From Timonella sp031979385 (GTDB lineage Bacteria > Actinomycetota > Actinomycetes > Actinomycetales > Cellulomonadaceae): a stretch of DNA of 64,000 nt. Below are positions 16,898 to 26,520 of the stretch, one piece after another. Both the position numbers and the translations under genes were made by a program. Below the pieces are notes generated by a model. That model searched no databases. It was not told where the DNA came from and saw only the letters and a program-made list of their open reading frames with translations. Every line of letters begins with the position of its first letter. Position 1 is the stretch's first letter. Where the stretch lies: the NCBI GenBank assembly GCA_031979385.1, contig DALZEF010000009.1, forward strand, positions 62,001 through 126,000, read 5' to 3'.

Positions 16898-18010
16898 TCA
16901 GACGTAGCGTTCGAGGATGCTTGACTCGGCCAAGCGGGAGAGACCCTCGCGAACCGCACGAGCGCGCTGCTCGCCTACACCGTCAACGGCCATGAGGTCC
17001 TCGATCGTTGCAGCGAGTAGTCTCTGCAGCCCACCGAAGTGCAGGACGAGACGGTCGACGATGGCCCCTGGTAGACGAGGGATGCGAGCCATCATGCGAT
17101 AACCGTGCGGGGCGACAGCAGCGTCGAGGGCATCGCCTCCGCCAGGAAGCCCTAGGACGCGTCCGATCTGGCTCAAGTCCAGCAGATCCGTCGAACTCAG
17201 GCTCGACAGCGCTGCCAAGGTCTCAGGTACGGAGTGGCCCTTGCGCATCGTGTCGACGTAATCGCGCAACACCAGTTCGCGGTCGGAGCCGATAGCGCCA
17301 ATCAACTCATCGTGTTGCAGCGCAAGCAGGCGCCCCTCGGTGCCGAGTTCAACCACGTAGGAGGCCACCTCGTCGGAAATTCGGGCGACCATCTCGAGAC
17401 GCTGCACCACCGTGCACACGTCGCGCACCGTCACCAAGTCCTCGATCTCAAGTGCAGACAACGTGCCGGACACCTCGTCGAGGCGTGAGCGGTAGCGTTC
17501 CAGCGTTGCGATTGCCTGGTTGGCGCGACCGATGATCGTGTCGGGGTCCTCAAGCACGTGGCGCTTCGAGTCAATGTACAGCGCGATGATGTGCATGGAC
17601 TGGGACACCGAGATGACCGGCAAGCCGGTTTGTTTCGCGACGCGTTCGGCGGTGCGGTGGCGCGTGCCAGACTCGGAGGTCTCGATGGTCGGGTCGGGGA
17701 GGAGCTGCACGGCGGCCCTACGGATCCGGCCCGTGTAACTGTCCATCACTACTGCGCCATCCATCTTGCACAGTTCGCGCAGGCGGGTCGCCGAGAACTC
17801 GACATCGAGTTCGAACCCACCCGTGGAGATGGCCTCCACGACCGAGTCGTAGCCCAGCACGATGAGCGCACCTGTACGGCCACGGAGGATTCGTTCGAGT
17901 CCATCGCGAAGTTCGGTGCCCGGGGCTACGGCCGCCAGGGTTTCGTGCAAAAGTTCTTCTGGAGTTGCTGAGGTGTGCGCCACATCTAGAATGTTACGGC
18001 GTAACGCCAA
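16898..18010 (-). CDS. disA: DNA integrity scanning diadenylate cyclase
   Basis: The 370-residue protein makes cyclic di-AMP from two ATP and pauses at DNA branch points. The DAC domain has the catalytic DGA (Asp84-Gly85-Ala86) and RHR (Arg117-His118-Arg119) motifs. A helical middle domain follows, then a C-terminal helix-hairpin-helix DNA-binding region (about 315-360, LLAATIEDLMAVDGVGEQRA). Length is standard. It lies downstream of radA on the same strand, the common radA-disA arrangement. A twice-repeated 18-bp sequence lies just upstream. Confidence 0.97.
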   Translation of the reverse strand: MALRRNILDVAHTSATPEELLHETLAAVAPGTELRDGLERILRGRTGALIVLGYDSVVEAISTGGFELDVEFSATRLRELCKMDGAVVMDSYTGRIRRAAVQLLPDPTIETSESGTRHRTAERVAKQTGLPVISVSQSMHIIALYIDSKRHVLEDPDTIIGRANQAIATLERYRSRLDEVSGTLSALEIEDLVTVRDVCTVVQRLEMVARISDEVASYVVELGTEGRLLALQHDELIGAIGSDRELVLRDYVDTMRKGHSVPETLAALSSLSSTDLLDLSQIGRVLGLPGGGDALDAAVAPHGYRMMARIPRLPGAIVDRLVLHFGGLQRLLAATIEDLMAVDGVGEQRARAVREGLSRLAESSILERYV

Positions 18011-18035
18011 GAAAACTCCCTCCCTTAAGCCCGTG

Positions 18036-18071
18036 TCTCACTGTGTGATGTGCTCTCACTGTGTGATGTGC
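18036..18071. repeat. Two direct repeats of 18 bp between radA and disA
   Basis: TCTCACTGTGTGATGTGC occurs twice in direct succession (18036-18053 and 18054-18071). Each copy holds the near-palindrome TCACTGTGTGA. It sits 26 bp upstream of the disA start, so it could be a regulator site or a simple tandem duplication. Confidence 0.7.
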
Positions 18072-18107
18072 GAGTGGACGCTGTTTGCGCGATACCTGGA
18101 GGTTCGG

Positions 18108-19484
18108 TCAACTACCACGGACGAGGTTCACCGCATCCGCCACGGACTGTGCTTTGAGGAGTTGCATTCCCTGCGGAGCCTCGACCACGGCCGTGGCCGG
18201 AATGATTGCGCGCCTGAAACCGAGCCGTGCGGCCTCGTTGAGACGTTGCGTCAGGCCTGTGACGGGTCGTAGCTCACCGGCCAGGCCGACTTCGCCCAGC
18301 GCGATGGTCCCCACTGGGAGTGCAGTGTCCTCAAGGGCACTCACGATGGCAAGCAGCAACGCGATGTCGGCTGCTGGCTCGGTGATCTTGGCGCCACCGA
18401 TCGTTGACACGTACACGTCGGTCTCCATCAGGCGCGCTCCGAGGTGTCTGTGCGCAACAGCCAGGATCATCGCGAGTCGCGATGAGTCCACACCGCTCGT
18501 TGTCCGGCGCGGGTTGGCAAGTGGGCTGGGCACGACGAGTGCCTGAACCTCCAGAGCAAGCGGCCGCCGACCCTCAACGGTGACTGTCACGCAGGTTCCG
18601 GGGACGAGCATGTTGATGTGGGAGAGGAACAGGCCAGATGGGTCGGCAAGTCCCACGATTCCCTGCTCACCCAGTTCAAAGCAGCCCACCTCATCGGTTG
18701 GTCCGAACCGATTCTTTGCGGCGCGAACCATGCGCAGGCGCGAGTGACGGTCTCCCTCAAACTGACACACCACATCGACCAGGTGTTCGAGCGTGCGCGG
18801 GCCGGCGACACTGCCGTCCTTGGTGACGTGGCCAACCAAGATGACCGGTAGGTTGTTCTCCTTGGCCACTGCAATGAGTGCCGAGGCAACCTCGCGGACC
18901 TGACCGACCCCGCCTGGGCTGCCCTCCACCTCCGTGGAGGCGATGGTCTGCACCGAGTCCACGATCAGCAGGTCGGGTTGTGCTGCTTCAACGTGCCCAA
19001 GGGTGAGGCCCAAGTCTGTCTCCGCAGCGAGGAGCAGGTTCTCATCGAGTGCTCCAATTCGTTCTGCACGCAGACGCACCTGCCCGGCGGACTCCTCTCC
19101 GGTTATGTAGAGCACCTTGCGGCCCGAACGAGCGGTTGTGGCGGCGACATCGAGCAGTAGCGTCGACTTTCCCACGCCTGGCTCACCGGCCAGCAGGACG
19201 ACGGCTCCCGGGACGAGCCCTCCGCCAAGCACCCGGTCGAACTCGCTGATTCCTGTGGGCACGGCCCGTGCGGTGTCAACGCTGATCTCCGCGATTGGGC
19301 GTGCGGGATTCTTGGATGGATTGGCCGCAGTGGTCTTTGGGCCGGTGGTTGCGACCCCACCCTCTGTGACGGTGCCCCATTCCTGGCATTCGCCACACCG
19401 CCCCACCCATTTGGCGGTGGTCCAGCCGCATTCGGTGCATCTGAATGCGGGGCGGGCCTTTGAGGATTTCGTTGCTGTTGCCAT
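18108..19484 (-). CDS. radA: DNA repair protein RadA
   Basis: About 458 residues. The RecA-like ATPase is involved in branch migration during recombination. Domains in order: a four-Cys zinc finger (Cys16, Cys19, Cys30, Cys33), Walker A GEPGVGKST (residues 100-108), the RadA-specific KNRFG motif within RAAKNRFGPTDE, and a C-terminal Lon-protease-like domain (LMETDVYVSTIGGAKITEP). I chose ATG 19484 (MATATKSSKA) over an in-frame upstream ATG at 19514 because the zinc-finger region then starts at the usual distance. Confidence 0.96.
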   Translation of the reverse strand: MATATKSSKARPAFRCTECGWTTAKWVGRCGECQEWGTVTEGGVATTGPKTTAANPSKNPARPIAEISVDTARAVPTGISEFDRVLGGGLVPGAVVLLAGEPGVGKSTLLLDVAATTARSGRKVLYITGEESAGQVRLRAERIGALDENLLLAAETDLGLTLGHVEAAQPDLLIVDSVQTIASTEVEGSPGGVGQVREVASALIAVAKENNLPVILVGHVTKDGSVAGPRTLEHLVDVVCQFEGDRHSRLRMVRAAKNRFGPTDEVGCFELGEQGIVGLADPSGLFLSHINMLVPGTCVTVTVEGRRPLALEVQALVVPSPLANPRRTTSGVDSSRLAMILAVAHRHLGARLMETDVYVSTIGGAKITEPAADIALLLAIVSALEDTALPVGTIALGEVGLAGELRPVTGLTQRLNEAARLGFRRAIIPATAVVEAPQGMQLLKAQSVADAVNLVRGS

Positions 19485-19796
19485 GTCCCCAAACTTACGC
19501 GGTCCCTCTGACACTCTTAAACTTGGGCCGTGAGCCTACATACCGACCATGCCGTCGAACTCAGCCCGATTCGGACTGAGTTCGTAGGAATTTGGCTGAG
19601 TTCGGTTGCAGCGGGTACATTGCCGACGAGCCCGCATCTTCCCAGCGCGACCGCGCCTGCCAGCGCGGCCAGATCGTCGAAAATAGATAGGACGTGCGAG
19701 AGGGACACGCACACGCCAGCGTGTGCAGTCGGCAGTGCCGACTACGATAGACAGATAAAACCGTCCGCGACACCCAGCCGCACAAGGAGATACCCC

Positions 19797-20549
19797 GTGA
19801 GCCAGGACAACACCGGAGCCAACAACACCCCCGATGACGAGGTAGCCCCACAGCAGCCTGAGCCCACCAGCGAAGTTGACGCAACCGATGCGGAAACCTC
19901 CGACAAGCCGACTGGAATCCCCAGCAACGCCCGCAAGCTCATCTGGGCGGGAGCGATTCTGGTGGCCCTCTACTTCATCATTGACGGCATCGTCGGCGTG
20001 GTCCGCGGAGACACCAACACGAGTGAGGCACCCACTCCCACCCCAACCGTGACGGTCACGGCGGAAGCGCCCACCCCAACGCAAGACCCAGTTGACCGTG
20101 GCGAGGTCACCGAGTTCGCCGCAGCACTCCCAGGAACGGCCAGCCAGTTTGCGCTGACGAACTTGACCGAGGTCACCGACTGGCCGGTTGAGGGAGCGCT
20201 TGAGTCCTATGTGCTCAACTACTCGGGTCCGGTGGGGGACACAAGCGTGGAAGTCGAGGTGCTCGCAGCCCAGTTCAAGTCGGCGGAGAGCGCCGCGACA
20301 GCATACAACTCGCGCCTTGCTCCCGAAGCAGCGACGCTCGCAACCGGTGTCGTCGAGTCGGCGGGTACTAACGTTGGCGATTTCATCATCACTGTCGACG
20401 AGACGGGTGGGGTCCTGCCCCCGGCTCACGGCGACGAGACGCTTCCGGCGGGCACTGCACGCGCCCTGTGGACCAACGGCACCGCACTGTTCGAGGCATA
20501 CGCTCCGGCTGACGAGATCGAGAACTTCTACAACGCCTACGGTCTGTAG
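19797..20549 (+). CDS. Membrane-anchored exported protein, unknown function
   Basis: 250 residues from a GTG at 19797, which has a perfect AAGGAG 7 bases upstream; an upstream in-frame extension to 19530 is rejected. It has an acidic cytoplasmic tail, one membrane segment (LIWAGAILVALYFIIDGIVG, about residues 48-67), a Pro/Thr-rich linker with PTPTPTVTVTAEAPTPT, and an exported domain of about 150 residues rich in Ala/Thr/Glu. The domain has repeated helix-sheet features, such as EVEVLAAQFKSAESAATAYN, but no family I recognise. It lies 12 bp upstream of the LacI-type gene at 20562. Confidence 0.8.
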   Translation: MSQDNTGANNTPDDEVAPQQPEPTSEVDATDAETSDKPTGIPSNARKLIWAGAILVALYFIIDGIVGVVRGDTNTSEAPTPTPTVTVTAEAPTPTQDPVDRGEVTEFAAALPGTASQFALTNLTEVTDWPVEGALESYVLNYSGPVGDTSVEVEVLAAQFKSAESAATAYNSRLAPEAATLATGVVESAGTNVGDFIITVDETGGVLPPAHGDETLPAGTARALWTNGTALFEAYAPADEIENFYNAYGL

Positions 20550-20561
20550 CCCAACGATCCC

Positions 20562-21578
20562 ATGGTCACCCAACGCCGACCCGGCATGAACGATGTGGCT
20601 CGTCTTGCCGGAGTCTCACACCAGACCGTCTCTCGGGTTCTCAACGACCACGGCAACGTGCGCCCCGAAACCCGTGACCGCGTGCTACATGCGATTGAAG
20701 AACTAGGGTATCGACGCAACCTTGCTGCTCGGGCACTGGTCACGCAGCGATCTGGAACAATCGGCCTGATCACGAGTGGGAACGCCCTGTTTGGGCCGCA
20801 ACGCGCCATGGTGGCCATAGAGGAGGCCGCCCGTGAGGCTGGCTTCTTCCTCTCGCTCGCGACCATCAAACGTGCCAATGCGCATCGTATGGGCGAACTC
20901 CTTGATCACCTGCTGGCACAGGGTGTTGAAGGTATCGTCGTCATCGCCCAGCAGCAGGAGGTCGTTGAGGCCCTGCACGTGTTCGATGCTCCCGTGCCGG
21001 TCGTTGCTGTGGCCCAGCCGGACACCGTTCCAACGGGAATGCTCTCGGTGAACCTGGACCAGGAGGCCGGCGCGCGGCTCGCCGTGCGTCACCTGGCTGA
21101 GCTCGGGCATACCGAGATCGCACACATCTCCGGTCCATTGGATTGGTCGGATGCGCGGGCACGACTTGATGGCTGGAAGAACGAATGCTCGGTTCTTGGG
21201 ATCAACCCCGTCCCGCTCATTCAGGGTGACTGGAGTTCGGAACGCGGATATGCCGTAGGGGCCGAACTGATTAGGGCTGGCGCGCCAACCGCTGTATTCG
21301 CTGCCAACGACATGATCGCGCTCGGATTGATCAGGGCGCTCGCGGAGAGGGGGCTGCGAGTTCCTCAGGACGTGAGCGTGGTCGGTGTCGACGACGTTCC
21401 CGGGGCCTCGAACTTCATTCCACCGCTTACCACGGTGCACCACCGGTTTGCGACTCTCGGCGCGGCCATCATGGAGACGCTGTTGAGCGTGATCGAGGGT
21501 CGGAGCGTTGCTGATCGGGTCATCGCCCCGCAACTGGTCGTGCGTGAGAGTACCGCGCCGCCGCGGGTGAATACTTAG
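20562..21578 (+). CDS. LacI-family regulator, probable arabinose repressor (AraR-like)
   Basis: 338 residues. The N-terminal helix-turn-helix is MNDVARLAGVSHQTVSRVLN, followed by the hinge helix region NLAARALVTQ and a periplasmic-binding-like sensor domain (SGTIGLITS, then FAANDMIALGLIRALAERGL). It is immediately upstream of araB-araD-araA, whose promoter has LacI-type operators, so an arabinose-responsive role is likely by position. The start may be ATG 20562 or, eight codons on, ATG 20586; the latter still keeps the whole helix-turn-helix. Confidence 0.88.
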   Translation: MVTQRRPGMNDVARLAGVSHQTVSRVLNDHGNVRPETRDRVLHAIEELGYRRNLAARALVTQRSGTIGLITSGNALFGPQRAMVAIEEAAREAGFFLSLATIKRANAHRMGELLDHLLAQGVEGIVVIAQQQEVVEALHVFDAPVPVVAVAQPDTVPTGMLSVNLDQEAGARLAVRHLAELGHTEIAHISGPLDWSDARARLDGWKNECSVLGINPVPLIQGDWSSERGYAVGAELIRAGAPTAVFAANDMIALGLIRALAERGLRVPQDVSVVGVDDVPGASNFIPPLTTVHHRFATLGAAIMETLLSVIEGRSVADRVIAPQLVVRESTAPPRVNT

Positions 21579-21806
21579 CGAGGGTCGATTCGACCTTTCC
21601 CAAGCCCGCACATGGGTGGGCCGAGCTCAATGGAGAGCGCTCGAACGATCGTTCTTTTGTGGCCCGGATGCGCCTATTCGATGTGTGTCGTCGGACGATT
21701 CTCGCCCCATCGGCACTAAGAAGGTTGGCGTGCGATGTGGATCTGTATCGAGTGGGAACGGCACTATCTCGTTGATCTGGTCGTAGTCCTCTTGCGCTCG
21801 CGGGTT

Positions 21807-21878
21807 GTGAACGTTAACATTCACTAAAAGCGCATATTCACTGACGTTCAGACAAATCATGTGAACGCTAACAGTAAG
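21807..21878 (+). promoter_or_regulatory. araB promoter region with two LacI-type operator candidates
   Basis: GTGAACGTTAACATTCAC (21807-21824) is an 18-bp palindrome with one mismatch. A related GTGAACGCTAACAGTAAG begins at 21861. Both share GTGAACGYTAACA, and the centres are about 54 bp apart, allowing looping or cooperative binding. The remaining 21579-21921 stretch shows no gene. Confidence 0.6.
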
Positions 21879-21921
21879 GCCCTTCAGCCACAATGCAGTG
21901 GCAGCGACAGATGGAGAACTC

Positions 21922-23550
21922 ATGACCCAGGCCGTCACCAACGAGTCTGCCACGATCGAGGCAATCCGTGAGGACATCGAGTCCGGGAACACCACCCTTG
22001 GAATCGAACTCGGCTCGACTCGAATCAAAGCCTGCCTCATCGGTCCCGACGGGAGCCCGCTTGCGAGCGGTTCCCACGATTGGGAGAACGTCTACCAGGA
22101 CAAGCTGTGGACCTACTCGCTTGAGGCCGTCGAGGCTGGCATGCAGGACAGCTATGCCAAGTTGGTCGCCGATGTCGAAGCCACCTATGGCGTGCGCCCA
22201 ACCACCTACGGCGGACTTGGCATCTCCGCCATGATGCACGGATACCTGGCCTTCGACGCATCCGGCAACCTCCTGACCCCGTTCCGCACCTGGCGCAACA
22301 CCAACACCGGTGCCGCTGCCGAGGAACTAAGCGAACTCCTGGACTACAACATCCCGCTGCGCTGGTCCGTTGCGCACTGGTATCAGGCGATCCTCGACAA
22401 CGAACCGCACGTCTCCCAGATCGCGTTCCTGACCACGCTTGCCGGATACGTGCACTGGAAGCTCACGGGCGAGAAGGTCCTCGGTGTCGGCGATGCATCG
22501 GGTATGTTCCCGGTGGACCCAGAGGCCCGCGATTACGATGCCCGGCTGCTCTCCCGTGTGGACGAGCGCGTGGCCACTCGCCACGAAAGCCCAAAACTTG
22601 TTGACCTGCTTCCGAAGGTGCTTGTGGCAGGTGAGGATGCAGGCTCTCTCACTGAGAGCGGAGCCGCTTGGCTGGACCCCACGGGAGCGCTTCAATCAGG
22701 CATCCTCCTGTGTCCACCAGAAGGGGATGCCGGTACGGGAATGGTCGCAACCAATGCGGTCGCGCCACGCACCGGAAACGTCTCCGCGGGAACCTCGATC
22801 TTCGCGATGGTCGTTCTGGAACACGCGCTCAAGACCCGCCACCACGAACTCGACCTCGTGACCACTCCTTCGGGCGACCTGGTCGCAATGGTGCACTGCA
22901 ACAACGGAGCGAGCGAACTCAATGCATGGGCCACAGTGTTCGGCCAGTTCGCAACCGCGCTCGGCGTGAGTGCAACATCGGATGAGGTGTTTGGTGCGTT
23001 CTTCCGCGCGGCGCTCGACGGCGAGGCAAACGGTGGTGGGCTCCTTGCCTACAACTACCTCGCCGGTGAGCCGATCACCGGTCTGGATCAGGGGCGCCCA
23101 CTGTTCGTGCGCACCCCGGACTCGACCCTGAACCTCGCGAACTTCGCCCGTACTCAGATCTACGGCGCTTTCGGCACCCTCGCGCTCGGCATGCGCGTGC
23201 TTGCAGGTGAAGGCGTGGCCATCGACGACATGTTCGCCCACGGTGGCGTGTTCCGCACCGCAGGGGTGGCTCAGCGTCTGCTGGCCGCAGCGATCAACGC
23301 ACCGGTCTCCGTTGGAGACACCGCGAGCGAAGGAGGAGCATGGGGCATCGCCGTTCTCGCCGACTACGCCCGTGCCCGCGCCAATGGCTCACAGGCATCG
23401 CTTCCTGAGTACCTCAATGAGCGCGTATTCGCGGACGCGAACATCTCCACAATCACCCCAGACGAACAGGACGTCGCCGGATTCGCGCAGTATCTCGATC
23501 AGTATCACGCGGGGCTCGCCGTGGAACGTGCCGCGACCGAAGTGCTTTAA
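21922..23550 (+). CDS. araB: L-ribulokinase (FGGY family)
   Basis: About 542 residues. It phosphorylates L-ribulose to L-ribulose-5-phosphate. The FGGY fold is visible as LGIELGSTRIKACLIGPDG, GGLGISAMMHGYLAFD, FRTWRNTNTG, and a C-terminal MFAHGGVFRTAGVAQRLLAAA. This variant belongs to the Gram-positive type often labelled just carbohydrate kinase; araD and araA downstream settle its role. ATG 21922 has GGAG close upstream and is preferred to the in-frame ATG at 21898. It is the first gene of araB-araD-araA. Confidence 0.9.
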   Translation: MTQAVTNESATIEAIREDIESGNTTLGIELGSTRIKACLIGPDGSPLASGSHDWENVYQDKLWTYSLEAVEAGMQDSYAKLVADVEATYGVRPTTYGGLGISAMMHGYLAFDASGNLLTPFRTWRNTNTGAAAEELSELLDYNIPLRWSVAHWYQAILDNEPHVSQIAFLTTLAGYVHWKLTGEKVLGVGDASGMFPVDPEARDYDARLLSRVDERVATRHESPKLVDLLPKVLVAGEDAGSLTESGAAWLDPTGALQSGILLCPPEGDAGTGMVATNAVAPRTGNVSAGTSIFAMVVLEHALKTRHHELDLVTTPSGDLVAMVHCNNGASELNAWATVFGQFATALGVSATSDEVFGAFFRAALDGEANGGGLLAYNYLAGEPITGLDQGRPLFVRTPDSTLNLANFARTQIYGAFGTLALGMRVLAGEGVAIDDMFAHGGVFRTAGVAQRLLAAAINAPVSVGDTASEGGAWGIAVLADYARARANGSQASLPEYLNERVFADANISTITPDEQDVAGFAQYLDQYHAGLAVERAATEVL

Positions 23551-23645
23551 ACGTCCAATTCCTCAACCCAAGCCCTCCAACCTGTCACGGTGGGTCGAAC
23601 CACCTGCTGGCCGGCTCGTCGGAAAGTAAAACCAGAAGGACACAC

Positions 23646-24383
23646 ATGTTCAGTAACACTGAGACTGACGCAAAGAAGGCCCGCGGAATCGGCGAGGCCA
23701 CTGGCCTCGACGGCTACAGCCAAGAGGTTCGCGACGAGGTCGCGGCCGTCCGCAAGATCGTTTCCGACCTCCATGCGGAACTGCCCAAATGGGAACTCGT
23801 GGTGTGGACTGCGGGCAACGTGTCGCAGCGGCTCACAAGCGCGGACCTGCTCGTGATCAAGCCATCGGGCGTGACCTACGATGAACTCTCGCCCGAGAAG
23901 ATGGTCGTGTGCGACCTCGACGGCAACCTCGTGGACGGCGACCGACTGCCCAGCTCGGATACCGCCGCGCACGCTTACGTCTACCGCAACATGCCTCATG
24001 TTTACGGCGTGGTGCACACCCACTCGACGTACGCGACCGCCTGGGCGGCCCGCGCTGAGCCGATTCCGTGCGTGCTGACGATGATGGCCGACGAGTTTGG
24101 CGGCGACATCCCAGTCGGCCCGTTCGCGCTCATTGGCGACGATTCGATCGGCCAAGGCATCGTGGACACTTTGCGGGAGTCGCGTTCGCGTGCGGTGCTG
24201 ATGCGTAATCACGGCCCGTTCACAATCGGCAAGGATGCGAAGGACGCGGTCAAGGCAGCGGTCATGGTTGAGGAGGTGGCGCGCACCGTGCACATCTCGC
24301 GCCAGCTCGGTGAGCCAACCCGAATCGCGCAGAAGGACATCGACTCGCTCTACGCGCGCTACCAGAACGTGTACGGCCAGTAG
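23646..24383 (+). CDS. araD: L-ribulose-5-phosphate 4-epimerase
   Basis: The 245-residue class II aldolase-like zinc enzyme makes D-xylulose-5-phosphate. It has the N-terminal helix LHAELPKWELVVWTAGNVSQR, KPSGVTYDELSPEKMVV, and a zinc-binding HTHSTYATAWAA. A further LMRNHGPFTIG supplies the third metal His. It lies 95 bp after araB and 158 bp before araA, with AGAAGGACACAC before the ATG. Confidence 0.95.
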   Translation: MFSNTETDAKKARGIGEATGLDGYSQEVRDEVAAVRKIVSDLHAELPKWELVVWTAGNVSQRLTSADLLVIKPSGVTYDELSPEKMVVCDLDGNLVDGDRLPSSDTAAHAYVYRNMPHVYGVVHTHSTYATAWAARAEPIPCVLTMMADEFGGDIPVGPFALIGDDSIGQGIVDTLRESRSRAVLMRNHGPFTIGKDAKDAVKAAVMVEEVARTVHISRQLGEPTRIAQKDIDSLYARYQNVYGQ

Positions 24384-24541
24384 TCAAGGTAGTTGAGCCG
24401 AAGTTGAGTTTGCTGCGGAGCACGAACTCGGCGGAGGTGAAGCGAACGTAGATTCTGGCCCGAGAGTAGAGCCAGTAATCACTTCGTCCACTCATTCGCA
24501 CCGCCTGCGGCGGTACGCAACAAAACACCCCAAGGAAGAAC

Positions 24542-26050
24542 ATGAAGAACCCATTTGAAGGAAAAGAGATTTGGTTTCTGACCGGGTCGCAGGGCCTCTA
24601 CGGCGAGGAAACCCTGATCCAGGTTGCGGACCAGTCCAAGGAGATCGCAGCGCTCATCGACGACGCAAGCGATGTTCCGGTCAAGGTTGTGTGGAAGCCG
24701 GTCTTGAAGGATTCGGACTCGATCAAGGAACTCATCCTCGAGGCCAACGCCAACGTGAACTGCATCGGTCTAATCACCTGGATGCACACGTTCTCACCGG
24801 CGAAGATGTGGATTCGTGGGCTTGACGCCCTGCGTACCCCTTTGCTGCACTTGCACACTCAGGCGAATGTCGAGCTTCCATGGGACTCGATCGACATGGA
24901 TTTCATGAACCTGAACCAGGCTGCTCACGGTGACCGCGAATACGCCTACATCCAAACCCGTCTAAACGTGCCACGTAAGACCGTGGTTGGCCACGCATCG
25001 AACCCTGAGGTGACCGCTCAGATCGGTACGTGGGCTCGTGCGGCCGCCGGTTGGAATGCCGCGCAGAACATGAAGCTTGCCCGGTTCGGTGACAACATGC
25101 GCTACGTCGCTGTCACCGAGGGTGACAAGACCGAAGCCGAGATCTCGCTTGGCGTCTCGGTCAACACGTGGTCCGTCAATGAGCTCAACGATGCAGTTAA
25201 CGCGGTCAGCGACGAAGCAATTGACGCTCTCGTTGCCGAGTACGAGGACCTTTACGAGGTTGTTCCGGAACTTCGTAGGGGTGGGGAACGCCACGAGTCG
25301 CTGCGCTACGGTGCTGCGATCGAACTGGGCTTGCGGTCCTTCCTTGAGGCGGGCGACTTCACCGCGTTCACCACGAACTTCGAGGATCTCGGCGATCTGC
25401 GTCAACTTCCAGGTTTGGCTGTCCAGCGACTCATGGCCGATGGCTACGGCTTTGGCGCTGAGGGCGACTGGAAGACCGCCGTGCTGGTCCGCGTGGCCAA
25501 GGTCATGGGTTATGGTCTGCCAGGTGGCGCATCGCTCATGGAGGACTACACCTACGATCTGACTCCAGGTAATGAACTCATCCTTGGCGCGCACATGCTT
25601 GAGGTGTGTCCTTCGCTGACCACGACGAAGCCCACGTTGGAGATCCACCCGCTGGGCATTGGCGGAAAGGAAGACCCTGTCCGTCTGGTGTTCACCGCCG
25701 ATGTTGGGCCTGCGGTTGTTGTCGCGATGTCGGACATGCGTGAGCGTTTCCGCCTTGTGGTGAACAAGGTCAACAACGTGGAGCCAACTGCGGCGCTGCC
25801 AAACCTCCCGGTGGCGCGTGCCGTATGGAAGCCGGAGCCATCGTTTGCGGTGTCTGCTGAGGCGTGGCTCATGTCTGGTGCTGCACACCACACCTGCATG
25901 TCTTCGCAGGTAGGGCTTGAGGCGTGGACCGATTTCGCGCGGATGGCACAGACCGAACTGCTTGTCATCGACGAAAACACAAACATCCGCCAGTATGCTG
26001 ATGAGATCCGTTGGAACCAGTCGTACTACCGTCTGGCTCAGGGATTTTAA
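24542..26050 (+). CDS. araA: L-arabinose isomerase
   Basis: 502 residues. It converts L-arabinose to L-ribulose. The hallmark WFLTGSQGLYGEETL start, GLITWMHTFSPAKMWI, LLHLHTQ, FGDNMRYVAVTEGDK, and metal-binding residues in the RLVFTADVGPAVVVAMSDM and SGAAHHTC regions are present, and length is standard. A ribosome site AAGGAAGAAC lies right before the ATG. A strong terminator 76 bp beyond the stop ends the araBDA transcript. Confidence 0.98.
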   Translation: MKNPFEGKEIWFLTGSQGLYGEETLIQVADQSKEIAALIDDASDVPVKVVWKPVLKDSDSIKELILEANANVNCIGLITWMHTFSPAKMWIRGLDALRTPLLHLHTQANVELPWDSIDMDFMNLNQAAHGDREYAYIQTRLNVPRKTVVGHASNPEVTAQIGTWARAAAGWNAAQNMKLARFGDNMRYVAVTEGDKTEAEISLGVSVNTWSVNELNDAVNAVSDEAIDALVAEYEDLYEVVPELRRGGERHESLRYGAAIELGLRSFLEAGDFTAFTTNFEDLGDLRQLPGLAVQRLMADGYGFGAEGDWKTAVLVRVAKVMGYGLPGGASLMEDYTYDLTPGNELILGAHMLEVCPSLTTTKPTLEIHPLGIGGKEDPVRLVFTADVGPAVVVAMSDMRERFRLVVNKVNNVEPTAALPNLPVARAVWKPEPSFAVSAEAWLMSGAAHHTCMSSQVGLEAWTDFARMAQTELLVIDENTNIRQYADEIRWNQSYYRLAQGF

Positions 26051-26126
26051 CGTTACCTCGGCGTTAGTCGTCAGTTTTCCTAGTGGTCGGGGGACTTTCT
26101 AGGGATGTCTCCGGGGGAGACGACCA

Positions 26127-26166
26127 CGGCCCGGGTTGCTCACATGAGTAACCCGGGCCGTTTTTT
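26127..26166 (+). terminator. araBDA terminator
   Basis: CGGCCCGGGTT and AACCCGGGCCG form a long G+C-rich stem, followed immediately by six T. This is a classic Rho-independent terminator. Confidence 0.95.
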
Positions 26167-26215
26167 GTGTCCTGATTGGCGACGAGTCGATGCCTTCCAG
26201 CACGCCCCACGTGTC

Positions 26216-26284
26216 TCGATGGGCTGTTTTTGGTCCGGGGGTGTGCACAAAATATGCGTACCCGGACTGTTTTTGGCCCATCGA
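26216..26284. repeat. Long inverted repeat (family IR-1, partly decayed)
   Basis: TCGATGGGCTGTTTTTGGTC at the left pairs with the right arm ending in TTTTTGGCCCATCGA. The inner GTCCGGG / CCCGGAC stem surrounds a variable loop with AAAATATG. The sequence and outer flank match the copies at 53968 and 42233. A GATTGGCGACGA motif lies just before it at 26174-26185. Confidence 0.75.
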
Positions 26285-26389
26285 GGGTGAGGGTGAGGAA
26301 CCGGGGCACGAAGCAGGGTAGTGAAACTGGCCAGAGGAGCGGTTTTTCACTCAGGAGAGGGCGGTGTGAGATTTGGTGTTCCAAGGCCC

Positions 26390-26492
26390 TTGTCAAAAGT
26401 ATCTACAACGATGTAAAAATGTAACAGGACTTGTCATTGGGCGCTCGCAGCGGTGAGCGCCTTTTAACGACACTGATACTACATCGATGTAG
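26390..26492 (+). promoter_or_regulatory. GH43 promoter with two arabinan-regulon operators
   Basis: TTGTCA (26390-26395) and TGTAAA (26412-26417) form a possible promoter with 16-bp spacing. CTACAACGATGTAA (26403-26416) overlaps it, and CTACATCGATGTAG (26479-26492), a perfect 14-bp palindrome, lies further down. Both match sites at 34847-35015 and 42164-42198. Position suggests repression by a LacI protein. Confidence 0.7.
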
Positions 26493-26520
26493 AGATTGGT
26501 GTGCGAGGAGATACACAACC

